A stretch of DNA of 64,000 bases, from contig OZ244969.1 of the NCBI GenBank assembly GCA_965222725.1, forward strand, positions 4,898,001 to 4,962,000, read 5' to 3'. The position numbers and the translations under genes were made by a program. Shown in pieces: positions 1 to 9,564 of the stretch. The notes under the pieces were generated by a model. It ran no database searches, was not told the origin of the DNA, and was given only the letters and a program-made list of their open reading frames with translations. Origin of the DNA: GCA-2748575 sp965222725. Its GTDB lineage: Bacteria > Pseudomonadota > Gammaproteobacteria > Pseudomonadales > Ketobacteraceae. Within the stretch, counting starts at the first letter, position 1. Every line of letters starts with the position of its first letter.

Positions 1-206
1 GCCACCGCATAGCCGTTTGTGCTGCCTCTCTGGCGCATGTCGAAATCAGCAAGGCGCTGCTCCCACTCTTGCCGCCCCTCTCTAATTTCAGGCAAGTTTT
101 GGCGAGAGAGGGTGCGACCATTGATCGTGTAAGACTTGCTGCTAAGCGCTGCTTTTTCGGCCTTCTTGTAAAGGCTGATCATGTCTAAAATTTCTTTCCT
201 GGTCAT
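1..206 (-). CDS. gpW-like head-tail connector protein (partial)
   Basis: Start ATG at 206 overlaps the terminase stop as ATGA; the frame is open to the window edge, giving about 68 visible residues and no stop. The product starts MTRKEILDMISLYKKAEKAA and is a short charged alpha-helical protein. In lambda, gpW (68 aa) follows terminase gpA directly and joins the head to the tail connector. Size, start sequence and position immediately after a gpA-type terminase support the call; the C-terminus is not visible. It is translationally coupled to terL. Confidence 0.7.
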   Translation of the reverse strand, partial: MTRKEILDMISLYKKAEKAALSSKSYTINGRTLSRQNLPEIREGRQEWEQRLADFDMRQRGSTNGYAV

Positions 207-2143
207 AGCCAGTCACCTTCATAATGTATAAAGCTAGATTCATTGCGCTGAGCTTCTTTCTGCTTTTCAGCCTGGGCCCGCTCCCTACTCTCAAGCGCTT
301 TTATTTTCTCTTCATCTCTTGGCGGCAGGCGTTTACCAAAGTGCTGCTGCAGCAATCGTATGCCTGCTAGGTTATAGCCTGACAAATCAAAGGGTTCATT
401 CCTTCGCCCACCTGCATCAAAGATAAGCACCCACTTGCCCCGCACAAGCTTGCGAATGCGGCGCTCGTTACACATGTGTTTAAAATAATCTTCGTCAAAA
501 GAAGGATTGACGGGAAAGTGGATATAACCTTCGCCCGGCTCCAGAATTTTTAGCCGGTTAACAACTAGCTCTTTCCAGGTATCTGTGCCCAGCATGGTTA
601 GATAAACGCCTTTGTCGTTTCGCTTTCGAGGGAACGAAACAACTGGCTTACCAAGCGTGTTATGACCTTTAATGGGAATGAATTTTCTCACACCCTTTGT
701 GCGGCAGAATTTGTAGACCTCATCGGTATAGTGGCCGCCTGAGTCAATCAAGCAGATAGAGGCTTCAACAAGGGTGCCATCCAAAAGCTTGAAAGGCCTT
801 GTTATTTCTTTGTAAAGACTTTGCCATATCTCGGAGCGCGACAGGTCGCCATATAGGCGCCTGTAGGTCAGCGTAAAGCTTTCCTCGCCAGCCACCCAGG
901 CAGTGTGCTGGATCTCGAAGCGATCACCCTGCGTATCAACCGCACACGTCACCAGGGCACGAAGAACGGGAATGTCGGCCGGGTAATGCTCGCGGCGGGC
1001 ATAAAGGGCTTCAGGCTCCAGCTTGTCGCCCTCGTCCTCTTCCCACGCCTCCCCAAGCGTTGTATTGATAAAGGTTTTAAGCTTTGATCTGTCTTTGTTG
1101 GCCTTTAACCAGTCCTTTACAATCTGCGCCCAGGTGGTAAATGGGCTGTAAGCAGTCCAGACATGAAAAGCCACAGACTCAGGCGCATCAACAACCTGCC
1201 CCTCTGCACCCCGATAGGTGATCCCATCAACGGTATTGACACCGCTTTTCTCGCAACGCCAAACCCCTCGAAGCTGCATTTCAAGGAGCTGACTGTTCTC
1301 AATCAATACCCCGCAGTGCTCGCAAAGATAGGCTGCCGTTTTTGGCTTACCGTCTACCCACTTGATCCCATAATCACAATCAGCGCCGCCCCACTTAAGG
1401 TGTTGCTCCTGATCACAGTGAGGGCAGGGCAAATAGAACCGGAAGAAACAATCAGCCTCCTCAGCTGCCTTGGTTATCTGGCAAGAACCAGCAACCTTTG
1501 GAGTAGAGCCCCTGATTGATTTGGGGAAAGCTGAACCCTCAAGGCGCTTATCACCCAGAAAAGTAGGTGAACCCTCCTTCTCAATATCGTCATCAAAAGC
1601 GGCCAGTTCGTCATAGTAGACATTATCTGCGGAAATCTCGCGGTAGTTCTTTGCCGCCTTCCCACCTCTGCACCAGAGCTGCTTGGCATTGCTGAAGCGC
1701 TTGGTATCAAGCGTGTTGTCTCTGTGCTTCTTTCCATGCCAGGGCGCTAACGCTTTGACAACCGGCACATCGCGCACCATGGTTTCAATATGCGCCTTCA
1801 TAAAGCCAGAAGCAGCAGCATCGGTTGGCTGATAGATAACCTGGTTTCTGGCTTTATGCTCCGTAAAGTAACCCAAGGCCGCCCGTAACATCTGGGAATA
1901 GCCAACCCTGGCAGACTTCAGGACATTTACACAAGGAATATCCGGATGGCCAAACGCATTCAGCATTGCCACCTGAAACGGCAGCGTTTCCCATCGCCCT
2001 TCTACATAACTTGACTCACTGGACAGATAGAAATTCTCGTCAGCCCACTCAACCAGCGTCATTGGCTCAGGGCGCACCAGGGAGCACAACCCCGCCGCTA
2101 CGGCTTTTCGGATCTGCCTAGCTTGATTCAAGCTGCGCGACAT
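203..2143 (-). CDS. Phage terminase large subunit, lambda gpA family
   Basis: DNA-packaging ATPase and nuclease that cuts concatemeric phage DNA and pumps it into the prohead. The N-terminal ATPase shows the gpA-type Walker A variant SARVGYSQML (about residues 78-87) and an acidic Walker B-like stretch VYYDELAAFDDD (about 175-186). Cys pairs CPHCD and CEHCG around residues 240-275 suggest a zinc site in the middle. About 646 aa, the usual size for the family. ATG 2143 is preferred over an upstream in-frame TTG at 2152 because GAGG lies just upstream of the ATG. It overlaps the small subunit gene by 26 bp and the gpW-like gene by 4 bp, so the packaging genes form one coupled block. Confidence 0.95.
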   Translation of the reverse strand: MSRSLNQARQIRKAVAAGLCSLVRPEPMTLVEWADENFYLSSESSYVEGRWETLPFQVAMLNAFGHPDIPCVNVLKSARVGYSQMLRAALGYFTEHKARNQVIYQPTDAAASGFMKAHIETMVRDVPVVKALAPWHGKKHRDNTLDTKRFSNAKQLWCRGGKAAKNYREISADNVYYDELAAFDDDIEKEGSPTFLGDKRLEGSAFPKSIRGSTPKVAGSCQITKAAEEADCFFRFYLPCPHCDQEQHLKWGGADCDYGIKWVDGKPKTAAYLCEHCGVLIENSQLLEMQLRGVWRCEKSGVNTVDGITYRGAEGQVVDAPESVAFHVWTAYSPFTTWAQIVKDWLKANKDRSKLKTFINTTLGEAWEEDEGDKLEPEALYARREHYPADIPVLRALVTCAVDTQGDRFEIQHTAWVAGEESFTLTYRRLYGDLSRSEIWQSLYKEITRPFKLLDGTLVEASICLIDSGGHYTDEVYKFCRTKGVRKFIPIKGHNTLGKPVVSFPRKRNDKGVYLTMLGTDTWKELVVNRLKILEPGEGYIHFPVNPSFDEDYFKHMCNERRIRKLVRGKWVLIFDAGGRRNEPFDLSGYNLAGIRLLQQHFGKRLPPRDEEKIKALESRERAQAEKQKEAQRNESSFIHYEGDWL

Positions 2144-2651
2144 GATCCTCAATCACCTGATCGGCCACCTCATCAAGCCGGGCCATCGCGTTCTGCGCTT
2201 TTACCAGGTGCCATTTAAAATTTTCAATAATCTGGCTATCAAGATCAGGGTGCTTGCGCTTTATTTGTAGAGGCAGGGTATCCAGGATACCGGCAACCTC
2301 TGCAGCGATCTGAGACAGCACTGCAGTGAACAGTTCAATGGGAACAACCTTTGCTCTGGCCAGATCGTTTTTTATTTCCAGGTTATCTGCCTGCTCCCGG
2401 GTAAGCCTCAGGCGCTCATAGTCAAGCGTTCCTGGTATAGCCTCAAGCTCAGCACCCAGGTTGTTGCTTTCCTCCAGATGAGCCAGGCGATTATCCAGCA
2501 CATCACGAACCGTGTAGAACTGCTCGCGCCCGATTTTCTCAATGGGTGAAACCCCCCATTTATCAAAGGCTTGCACGGATATTTCCAGGCTTTGAGCCAT
2601 GCTTGACTTATTGAGCCAATAAGGTTTTTTCTCCTTCTTTCTGGCATTCAT
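2118..2651 (-). CDS. Phage terminase small subunit, Nu1-like
   Basis: DNA-recognition subunit that brings terminase to the packaging site. The 177-aa product begins with a basic tract, then a helix-turn-helix-like region (SSMAQSLEISVQAFDKWG, residues 16-33) as in lambda Nu1 winged helices, followed by a long helical region with the family-typical NDLARAKVVPIELF segment (about 94-107) that serves oligomerisation. Lies directly before the large subunit with a 26-bp overlap. The 125 bp upstream (2652-2776) hold no gene and could contain a cos-like site, but no recognisable cos motif was identified. Confidence 0.85.
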   Translation of the reverse strand: MNARKKEKKPYWLNKSSMAQSLEISVQAFDKWGVSPIEKIGREQFYTVRDVLDNRLAHLEESNNLGAELEAIPGTLDYERLRLTREQADNLEIKNDLARAKVVPIELFTAVLSQIAAEVAGILDTLPLQIKRKHPDLDSQIIENFKWHLVKAQNAMARLDEVADQVIEDHVAQLESS

Positions 2652-2776
2652 AAAACAACAACTTAACCCTGAAAATCCTCATAAGTAGCGAAGCATCGGG
2701 GTGCGAATTACCCTCGATGTAGACCCCTCTGGGAGTACCTTTTTTTGAACCGGCGAGAAAACATTACCCTCCACCC

Positions 2777-3376
2777 CTACCTGCTTGTCTTCTGGGCGTA
2801 GTACATGGCCTGTCTAAAGTTTCGGGCAAAGCTCTTTCTTACCTGACCCTCGACTATCCGCGGGAATGGATACTTGACGCCATAGCGAACCTTCTTGGCG
2901 TAGGCCACCAGCATGCTGGCCGGCTTCCTTTTGTATCGCTGATATAGCCCTGGCTGCCCATCCACTTTGCCGCTAAAGACATTCTTCTTGGCTCTCAGTT
3001 TGGCCAGCTTACCTGCCCCCCGCCCCGGTATGTTTCCGTGCTTGTTAAGCCTGATATTCTTGGGAACAACAATGGCCTTACCCTTGGGCCTCTTCACCCC
3101 ACCCTTTATCTGCCACTCCAGATATTCAGCCTGCTTATCTTTGACAAACACCTCAGCCTCTAACCTGCTCTTCTTGGCGCCCTTAACGCCAATAGCATTC
3201 ATAGTGAAGCGAGTCGGCCTATCCAGGCGCCTTGGTAGCGCCCTGTCGGCAGCGGCCTTGCCATCCTTGGCGGTGTCAGTCAAAGCCAGCGCAACAGCAA
3301 ATGGGATCTGCTTTTTATGCTTCCGCTCAACGTCTTTGACCAGCTTCTTAAGGTCACCCCTGACTGACATCCTCAT
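2777..3376 (-). CDS. Basic phage structural protein, resembles minor tail protein Z
   Basis: A 199-aa very basic protein. The N-terminal pattern, a helix with AVALALTDTAKDGKAAADRAL followed by RPTRFTMNAI (the first stretch is shown only as a composition cue, residues 27-60), and a later Lys/Arg-rich beta-type region resemble lambda gpZ-like tail-completion proteins, in which an Ala-rich N-terminal helix precedes basic segments. No catalytic motif is seen. Its start overlaps the stop of the Ig-rich gene by one base (TAATG). The assignment is by overall look and context only; another small virion or tail-assembly protein is possible. Confidence 0.45.
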   Translation of the reverse strand: MRMSVRGDLKKLVKDVERKHKKQIPFAVALALTDTAKDGKAAADRALPRRLDRPTRFTMNAIGVKGAKKSRLEAEVFVKDKQAEYLEWQIKGGVKRPKGKAIVVPKNIRLNKHGNIPGRGAGKLAKLRAKKNVFSGKVDGQPGLYQRYKRKPASMLVAYAKKVRYGVKYPFPRIVEGQVRKSFARNFRQAMYYAQKTSR

Positions 3377-6300
3377 TAGGGGATATATCCCGGAACGATG
3401 CGCACAGGAGCAAACCAGGTATATTCATCCCCGGCAATCGTGACCTGGATTTCAATTTTTGCGAGAGATTCACGATCTATCTGGCTGGCAGCCTGCTTGG
3501 TGGATATGTCCGGGATATACACAGAAACCAGCCCAGCAACCCAATCAGATCCTGCCAGATTATCGGTAACCTCAACTGCATCAGTGTAAGCATATGAGTG
3601 ATCAGAGCTGATAACAGCGACCTTGACCGAAGATGCTGAGCCCGCATTAAAATCACCCTCATTAACACCATGCTTCAGCGTGACCACATGAAAAAACGGA
3701 TCACCGATAACAAGTATCGGAACCTGCAACTCATCCCAAGACACAACCCGGCGAATAGGTATAACTGGCAAAGCGCTGGACGAATCGACAACATTAACAA
3801 CACGGACCACTGACCGAGGATTACCGGCAGCATCAGAAACTGAGTAGGTTAGCGAATACTGCCCCTCAGAATTGATATTGATTGTACCAACCACCTGCAC
3901 ATTGCCAGTTATATCACCATCCGTGTTGTCAGTTGCGATAAAGCCAGGCTCTTCATAATCTTGGCCTAGCTCCAACTGCAGTGGATTAGCCCCAAGCAAA
4001 GTGATGGTTGGCGCGGTCACATCAGGAGGAATCACGGACAGCAGTGAAACGGTCGCACTTAAAAACGCCGCCGGCTCCTGCTTGTTGCCTGCCGTGTCAA
4101 CTGCGGTCACATAAGCGGTCACAGCTTGTCCGTCATACCCATCAATAGAAGAAAACGCCGCCGTTCTTGGTTGACCGCCGCTCGCCGACACTTCGAATGT
4201 TGATAAAACAGGTACAGCGCCATAGTTGACGCCATCAATGATTACATCTGCGTCAGTTGGCGGGGCTGAACCCTGAGGCACAACAATCCCGCTGACCGTT
4301 GAATCCTCATCAGGGGTAAAACCAACGGTGAAACCATCTGTCTGAATGCTGGAGGTAGAAAGCCCCTGAGTGAAATCCGGCGGCGTGAGATCTGCCGCAA
4401 CCGTCAAGTTTGCGGGCTGACTGATATCAGTAATCCCATCAGTAGAGGATATCCGCGCCGCAATAACCGAAACCCCAATATCACCCTGCACTGTGGTTCT
4501 GGTGTAAGTCAGCTCCGTTGCCCCAGCTATATCCACCCCACCTATTGTCCACTGGACGGTTTCAATGTTGTCACCAGCCACAGTGAATGTCGCATCGTCG
4601 CCAACCTCAACCGTTACCGGCTGTGGCTGCGTAGTTAAAATGGGTGGGACCGCATCGCGAGCACTGACAGTAATGGAATCAGTGACACCGTTAGCGTTGA
4701 CGGTGGCTTGTTCAGACTGACCAAACGCCGGTACCGTAAAATGGCCATAGTAAATTTCGTTGAGCTGGCGCAATACAGATACTTGGGTATTCACCTGATC
4801 AATAGAGAGCTGCAGCACGCCGCCAGCTACAACACCAATATCAACACCAGGATCTACATTGAGCATCGTATATGGACGGATAACAACGGTGCCGGGCTCA
4901 GCATCAACAATGTCATCACCCAGGCTTAAGCCTTCGGGGATAACATCAGACTGCGTAAGATTGACGATACGGCGAGACAGTTGCTCTTGGTGCGTATTGT
5001 CAGCCTCATCATAGAATGAGTAGTCGAAATAGTAGCTATCAGCAGGGGTGCTATCCAAGACTTTGTAGGTCGTCTTGCTCAGGACTACATCAATCAAATG
5101 AGCCGTCACGAAATCATCCGAGACCCTGCGCAGATTGCGCTGCCAGAACACGGAGTGACCGATTTGAGGTGTCGGAACTGCCTCAAGTTTGGCGTCTGCA
5201 TCTTCCTCAATACCAGTAAGCACACCATGGGACCAGCCTGTGTTCAGCTGCAGGGTGACGTTCACTGATTCATTGTCATCGCCTGCTGCCGTCGATACTG
5301 TTATAACCGATGCCCCAGGGTACAGATCATTCGCAAGCAAATCAGGTATATCAAAATCAATATCACCGGAGCCAGTGGCCGTTGGCCAGGCCGTGACATT
5401 CAGATTAAAGTCCCTTCCCTTTGGATCGGTCAGGACCACAGGCCCGGGCGTTGTCCCGACAAGGTTGGCCGTAATGGTGCCCACATCAAGCGGAATCAGC
5501 GGGTCCGTCACACTTGAAATAGAGATTCCCGCAACAGTGAACTGCCCCGTCAGCTGATTTGAATCACCGTTGCTATTGGTCATCAGCCAGGCGAAACCGT
5601 AGGTGTCCCCTATTGTAAAGCTGATATCGCTCAGATTGAGCGTGAAGGGTGATTCAGTAATAGACAGCGAGCCGGCTTTCAAAGGTGTGCCGCCACTCGC
5701 GTTCTGCCCATCTTTAATCTGCTGATCAGATATATCGGTCAGATTGGCAACTGTATCGATGACGACATGCCCAGTTGCGGTACCGTATCCAGTGGGCTGG
5801 CTTGTCGTGGCCCCAAGCTGAACGGATGATTCGCTGATATTGTTGACCGTGGGAGCCGACAATACCGCAGGAACACCAGAATAAAGCGTTGAGGTGTTTT
5901 CAAATAAGTCCTGCACCTCAGCAGCAGTAAGCTCCCCATCAATGACGATATGCTCATACAGCGAGAGCGTCATATTCTCAGTGGTAGCCGGGAAGATTAT
6001 ATAATCCTCTTCACCACCATCAAGCGTACCGGCAATGGCTGCTGGAGTTGCCTGCAGATTGACAGAACCATACGTGCGCCCAACAACAGCGCCAGAGCCA
6101 AACGTCAGGTTTACACCATGGCGAAGCGTAGGGTTTGTCTTTTCCTCATTACTCCCATGCAGCCCATCAGTGATGAGCGTTGATTCCTTTCCAGCTGTTG
6201 TTTCAACGCCTACAGAGAAGTTCTCGGAGCCCTGCCAGATACAATCCACTGTATCTTTGCTTCCACCCTCCTTGGAGAACAATCTAACATAGTTGGCCGT

Positions 6301-6576
6301 TACAATTTGGCCGATATTAGTGTGCTGAATGCTGATGATGGTGATAGCTGACTTGCCATCAAACCAGTCAACGTCCCCAAGGTTAATGCCACCATTGTTG
6401 TCCATGGTGACGATTTTGCCATAGGTAGCATCATTAGAGACTGAATGGTTTCCCGGGACAGCGGCAACGGTTGCACCGCCTTTCAGGTTGATATACTGCG
6501 TGTTGTCGCCATTTAAACCAAGGAAAAATATGATGTCATCATAAGCCCAATGGTTTGTATTTAGCTGGCTATACAT
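3376..6576 (-). CDS. Giant Ig-like virion or tail-fibre protein
   Basis: About 1066 aa, Gly/Thr/Val/Asp rich, no signal peptide. Residues 20-230 look like a concanavalin/LamG-type jelly roll. The rest is beta-rich with Ig-like modules: one with TVEVGDDATFTVAG near residue 660, and a DUF5011/HYR-like module near 880-960 with GQDYEEPGFIATDNTDGDIT and YSVSDAAGN. Such modules decorate phage capsids and tail fibres and bind host surface sugars or proteins. ATG 6576 is chosen over an upstream TTG because GGGG precedes it at a normal distance; it overlaps the beta-helix gene by 8 bp. Its site between lysis-type and packaging genes is unusual for a fibre. The receptor-binding role is inference. Confidence 0.65.
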   Translation of the reverse strand: MYSQLNTNHWAYDDIIFFLGLNGDNTQYINLKGGATVAAVPGNHSVSNDATYGKIVTMDNNGGINLGDVDWFDGKSAITIISIQHTNIGQIVTANYVRLFSKEGGSKDTVDCIWQGSENFSVGVETTAGKESTLITDGLHGSNEEKTNPTLRHGVNLTFGSGAVVGRTYGSVNLQATPAAIAGTLDGGEEDYIIFPATTENMTLSLYEHIVIDGELTAAEVQDLFENTSTLYSGVPAVLSAPTVNNISESSVQLGATTSQPTGYGTATGHVVIDTVANLTDISDQQIKDGQNASGGTPLKAGSLSITESPFTLNLSDISFTIGDTYGFAWLMTNSNGDSNQLTGQFTVAGISISSVTDPLIPLDVGTITANLVGTTPGPVVLTDPKGRDFNLNVTAWPTATGSGDIDFDIPDLLANDLYPGASVITVSTAAGDDNESVNVTLQLNTGWSHGVLTGIEEDADAKLEAVPTPQIGHSVFWQRNLRRVSDDFVTAHLIDVVLSKTTYKVLDSTPADSYYFDYSFYDEADNTHQEQLSRRIVNLTQSDVIPEGLSLGDDIVDAEPGTVVIRPYTMLNVDPGVDIGVVAGGVLQLSIDQVNTQVSVLRQLNEIYYGHFTVPAFGQSEQATVNANGVTDSITVSARDAVPPILTTQPQPVTVEVGDDATFTVAGDNIETVQWTIGGVDIAGATELTYTRTTVQGDIGVSVIAARISSTDGITDISQPANLTVAADLTPPDFTQGLSTSSIQTDGFTVGFTPDEDSTVSGIVVPQGSAPPTDADVIIDGVNYGAVPVLSTFEVSASGGQPRTAAFSSIDGYDGQAVTAYVTAVDTAGNKQEPAAFLSATVSLLSVIPPDVTAPTITLLGANPLQLELGQDYEEPGFIATDNTDGDITGNVQVVGTININSEGQYSLTYSVSDAAGNPRSVVRVVNVVDSSSALPVIPIRRVVSWDELQVPILVIGDPFFHVVTLKHGVNEGDFNAGSASSVKVAVISSDHSYAYTDAVEVTDNLAGSDWVAGLVSVYIPDISTKQAASQIDRESLAKIEIQVTIAGDEYTWFAPVRIVPGYIP

Positions 6577-8857
6577 GCTCAACAGCCCCAATAGTTGCGC
6601 CAGAATCCGGGCGCGCCGTTCCGTAAATATCTACCCGCGTAGACAGCCTGCCGCTATAACGCGCCTCAAACAGATCAAATGTCGGGTGCTCAACATTGGC
6701 ACCGATAAGCAACGAGCTTTCCTGAGGTGTAAAATCCAAATGGGAGGCGCCCTGCAGTTGCCCGCCAGCGTTCTCTACCGAATTAAGATCAAAACCAAGG
6801 GCCTGAAGCTCTGAGAAATTTGTCGCACCCTCCAGATCAAGGGAAACAGGATCTTTGTAGACGTTGTAATCCATCAGAGATGTAGCGGTAACCGCATGCC
6901 CATCCCGAATCCTGTAATGCACTGGTTGGGGTGAATTTTGGTTGAAGGTGCCCCAGTAGTTACCCGCAAAAATATACTCATACTCAGCAGTTCCAGCACC
7001 ACCCCAGTGATGGACACCTTTATCGAAAAACTCAATCGTATTATTGATGAGGTGATAAACACGGTAGGCCGTTCCCGTATTGCCCAGAACGAATGCACCC
7101 ACATCACTGCCAACACTCGAATGCTGGTGCCAAACATGGCAGCCGACAACAAATCCATGGTTGCACTGCATCCGGACAGCGGTATTCATGTCCCAGATGC
7201 GAGAGTTGAAGCACCAGATATAATCCGGCGGATCACTGGAGACATCCACGTTATAAACAATGGCGGTACCATCTGAACCAGATCCGCTGGCGTAACTCAC
7301 TGCACGAAAATCCCAGCAATCCACGCGGGATATGATGTGGTCCACTCGGCGCTTGATATCGATAGCGTTCTCGCCTTCGCTGTGACACTTATCCCGGCAA
7401 AGGTTGATGTTATTGCCGCCATTAATCTGAATAGAGTCGCCGGCGTTATCGTGAATCAGGCAGTCGTACACCCAGAGACCCACTGCGGATGTCCCACCCT
7501 GCACACCATGAACATCGTTTTCATCGCTGAAATTTTCAAAGATGATGCCATTGTCATGGATGTGGCAATTGATGATTGCCCGCGTCGGGGTGATGTTCCC
7601 CATGGATGTGCCGGTGGTGCGTTGCTGTCCGAAAACTTCCGAATGGCGAACACAAGTATGACCGGCTGTCGAATCCCCCGAATCTGTGCGCTGCTGGATA
7701 TCAACGTTTTCAAATCGCAGCCCCTCAAATACAGCGTATGCCCCTGCATAGCGCCACTGCTTTTGAGAGCCTGTTAAGTTGGCTGCCTGTACGAGGGGCT
7801 TGTTTGGGCCATCAACCACACCTGACACAATCACATAATTGCCGGCGGTTGCCGCGGTACCGTTCAGAAACCACTTGAGCGTGCCGCCCGCCGGCAATAC
7901 ATACGGCGTATCAACACCGCCACGAATAAAGATCTTTGTGCCAGCTGCAAACTGGACCGAGGAGCCTACCGGCAAAGTTGCCCGAGGCAGGGTCGGGCTG
8001 CCAAGCCCGCCTACATTGGTATCGCTCGCGCTCGGATGACTGTTATCAATCCAGTAATCCACACCCTCAACAAAGTCACCCTCGGTAGGGGAAGGCACGT
8101 GAGCTATATCAGGCAGAGGTGCGGCACCTGGTTCTTCCTGCGTAGCGGCTGTGGTTTCCAGCGTGACGGTCGCCTCATTAGAGGTACCCGTAATATCCAC
8201 ACAGGTATATGAAAACGTCTCAGTTCCAACCCCTGCAGGAACGAACATGAGCCCGTCAGGGCCCAGCGGACCTGCCACGGTATGCGGAATTGACGCTATA
8301 GCGGTGTCACCATCATACAGAGTGCCGGTGGCCGGCAGCGCCGTGATTGTCCACTCCGTTATAGCATCCCGGTACCGCACAGAAACATCGTGATTCGGGT
8401 AATCAGCGCCGTCCGTTGCTTCATAGGTAATCTGCGAACTATACCCTGCCAAAGCAATATACTTGCCGACACCAGCAACACACTGATAACGGAAAGGGAT
8501 CGCAGCTATACCGACACCAGGCTGCGCAGAATCGTCTATACCGTCCAAAAACTCAGAATCGTAATATCCGTAGATTGACCCGACAAAATTGTCAGTACCG
8601 CTGACAGCAGTGTATTGCGCTTTGATTTCGCTTCGTTTCTGAATCCTCGACCAGGCCCGCCGGGTCTGCTTATGCTCAGGCAGCTTATCCCACTGGCGAT
8701 ACATATAAGCCCGGGCTTTCCGGAGTGCCATTAAATGCTTGTGGGTCTGCTCCGGTGCGGCTCTGTTGCCACCCACCAAACGTAGGTGGTTCTTTTTTGG
8801 CGGCTTACTGGCCTGCCGTACAGAAACAGCCAGGCGATTGACTTTAACCGGGACCAT
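6569..8857 (-). CDS. Beta-helix tailspike-like protein
   Basis: 762 aa. Residues 1-75 are basic and helical. About 90-235 form an Ig/cadherin-like beta domain ending ETFSYTCVDITGTSNEATVT. About 250-740 read as a right-handed parallel beta-helix typical of polysaccharide-active spikes, beginning with GVDYWIDNSHPSASDTNVGG and GTKIFIRGG and continuing with short VIVSG, FEGLRFENV, NCHIHDNG, VYDCLIHDNAGDSI and GNYWGTFNQNSP rungs. Many surface Asn/His/Asp residues are present, but no catalytic centre can be named. Preceded by AGGGAG. Probably a tailspike or an exopolysaccharide-binding or -degrading virion protein; it overlaps its neighbours on both sides. Confidence 0.65.
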   Translation of the reverse strand: MVPVKVNRLAVSVRQASKPPKKNHLRLVGGNRAAPEQTHKHLMALRKARAYMYRQWDKLPEHKQTRRAWSRIQKRSEIKAQYTAVSGTDNFVGSIYGYYDSEFLDGIDDSAQPGVGIAAIPFRYQCVAGVGKYIALAGYSSQITYEATDGADYPNHDVSVRYRDAITEWTITALPATGTLYDGDTAIASIPHTVAGPLGPDGLMFVPAGVGTETFSYTCVDITGTSNEATVTLETTAATQEEPGAAPLPDIAHVPSPTEGDFVEGVDYWIDNSHPSASDTNVGGLGSPTLPRATLPVGSSVQFAAGTKIFIRGGVDTPYVLPAGGTLKWFLNGTAATAGNYVIVSGVVDGPNKPLVQAANLTGSQKQWRYAGAYAVFEGLRFENVDIQQRTDSGDSTAGHTCVRHSEVFGQQRTTGTSMGNITPTRAIINCHIHDNGIIFENFSDENDVHGVQGGTSAVGLWVYDCLIHDNAGDSIQINGGNNINLCRDKCHSEGENAIDIKRRVDHIISRVDCWDFRAVSYASGSGSDGTAIVYNVDVSSDPPDYIWCFNSRIWDMNTAVRMQCNHGFVVGCHVWHQHSSVGSDVGAFVLGNTGTAYRVYHLINNTIEFFDKGVHHWGGAGTAEYEYIFAGNYWGTFNQNSPQPVHYRIRDGHAVTATSLMDYNVYKDPVSLDLEGATNFSELQALGFDLNSVENAGGQLQGASHLDFTPQESSLLIGANVEHPTFDLFEARYSGRLSTRVDIYGTARPDSGATIGAVEHV

Positions 8858-9185
8858 TGCTTTTAGCTCCCTGGATCAGAAGGTACTTTATTTCGCCAAG
8901 CTCAGAGGTAACGTTATTCTTCATAACTTCCAGGTCCGCAGCTATTTTCCGCTGAGTGTTACCGTAATTGGTCATATTCAGTTCTATGATGGATACCCTC
9001 TTATCCATCTCAATGAGTGACACAGAGGCTGGCTTTTCCAGCGCTTCTAACCTGGCATTGGTTAGCGCAAGGCTTGTGCGTAAATCGTAAAACGCCCCGA
9101 GACCGGCCACAGCCAGACCAACGCTTGCAAAAACATGAGACCAGTTAAAAGCCTTCGTCTTATGGATTCCTTCGCGCTCGCTCAC
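8844..9185 (-). CDS. Small TM plus coiled-coil protein, lysis-region candidate
   Basis: 113 aa. Starts at GTG 9185, overlapping the stop of the preceding membrane protein as GTGA, with AAGGGG upstream. It has one hydrophobic helix near residues 15-35 (HVFASVGLAVAGLGAFYDL) and then an amphipathic/coiled-coil stretch to about residue 100. This is the layout of many small phage membrane proteins of the lysis cassette (spanin- or holin-accessory-like), but no named family was recognised. No endolysin is recognisable in the window. Confidence 0.55.
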   Translation of the reverse strand: MSEREGIHKTKAFNWSHVFASVGLAVAGLGAFYDLRTSLALTNARLEALEKPASVSLIEMDKRVSIIELNMTNYGNTQRKIAADLEVMKNNVTSELGEIKYLLIQGAKSNGPG

Positions 9186-9367
9186 TGACGCCCCTTACCT
9201 TTGATTGCCGTATAAACCGCAGCGCAACCCGACACACCGGCCACAAGCTCTGTAGTGATCGCAATGTCGTTATTCACGCAATACCAATAAAACCAAAGCT
9301 GCGCCCAGAACATGGCCTGCCGGCCCAGCTTATGGGCAGCATCAACAGCAACTTCAAACTTGCTCAT
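9182..9367 (-). CDS. Holin-like small membrane protein
   Basis: 61 aa from ATG 9367 (MSKFEVAVDAAHKLGRQAMF). It has two hydrophobic segments, AMFWAQLWFYWYCVNN (about residues 18-33) and TELVAGVSGCAAVYTAI (about 39-55), and a basic tail KGKGRQ. It is the first gene after the candidate late promoter and tandem terminators, the usual place for the holin that times lysis. The function is inferred from position and topology only. Confidence 0.5.
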   Translation of the reverse strand: MSKFEVAVDAAHKLGRQAMFWAQLWFYWYCVNNDIAITTELVAGVSGCAAVYTAIKGKGRQ

Positions 9368-9377
9368 AGTGGGAACC

Positions 9378-9401
9378 AAAAAAAGCCCGCATTGAGCGGG
9401 C
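9378..9401 (-). terminator. Intrinsic terminator, second of a tandem pair (tR'-like)
   Basis: On the minus strand a perfect GCCCGC/GCGGGC 6-bp stem with a 5-base loop is followed by seven T residues. It sits just upstream of the first late gene, so it would block late transcription unless antiterminated. Confidence 0.85.
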
Positions 9402-9454
9402 ATTACACAGGTCCAGCGGGAAGGACTAAGCCCGCCAGGAGAGAAGCCGGACGC

Positions 9455-9482
9455 AAAAGAAAAAGCCCGCGCTTGGCGGGCT
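9455..9482 (-). terminator. Intrinsic terminator, first of a tandem pair (tR'-like)
   Basis: On the minus strand a perfect AGCCCGC/GCGGGCT stem with a short loop is followed by TTTTTCTTTT. It shares its GCCCGC/GCGGGC stem with the terminator 80 bp downstream, from which it was probably duplicated. Confidence 0.85.
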
Positions 9483-9564
9483 CATTCCTTCTGCGGGGGG
9501 GGCAGAAATCGTTACATTTTCAGATCCAAATGGTTCAGACGCAATACTCGGATTGTTAGGATTT

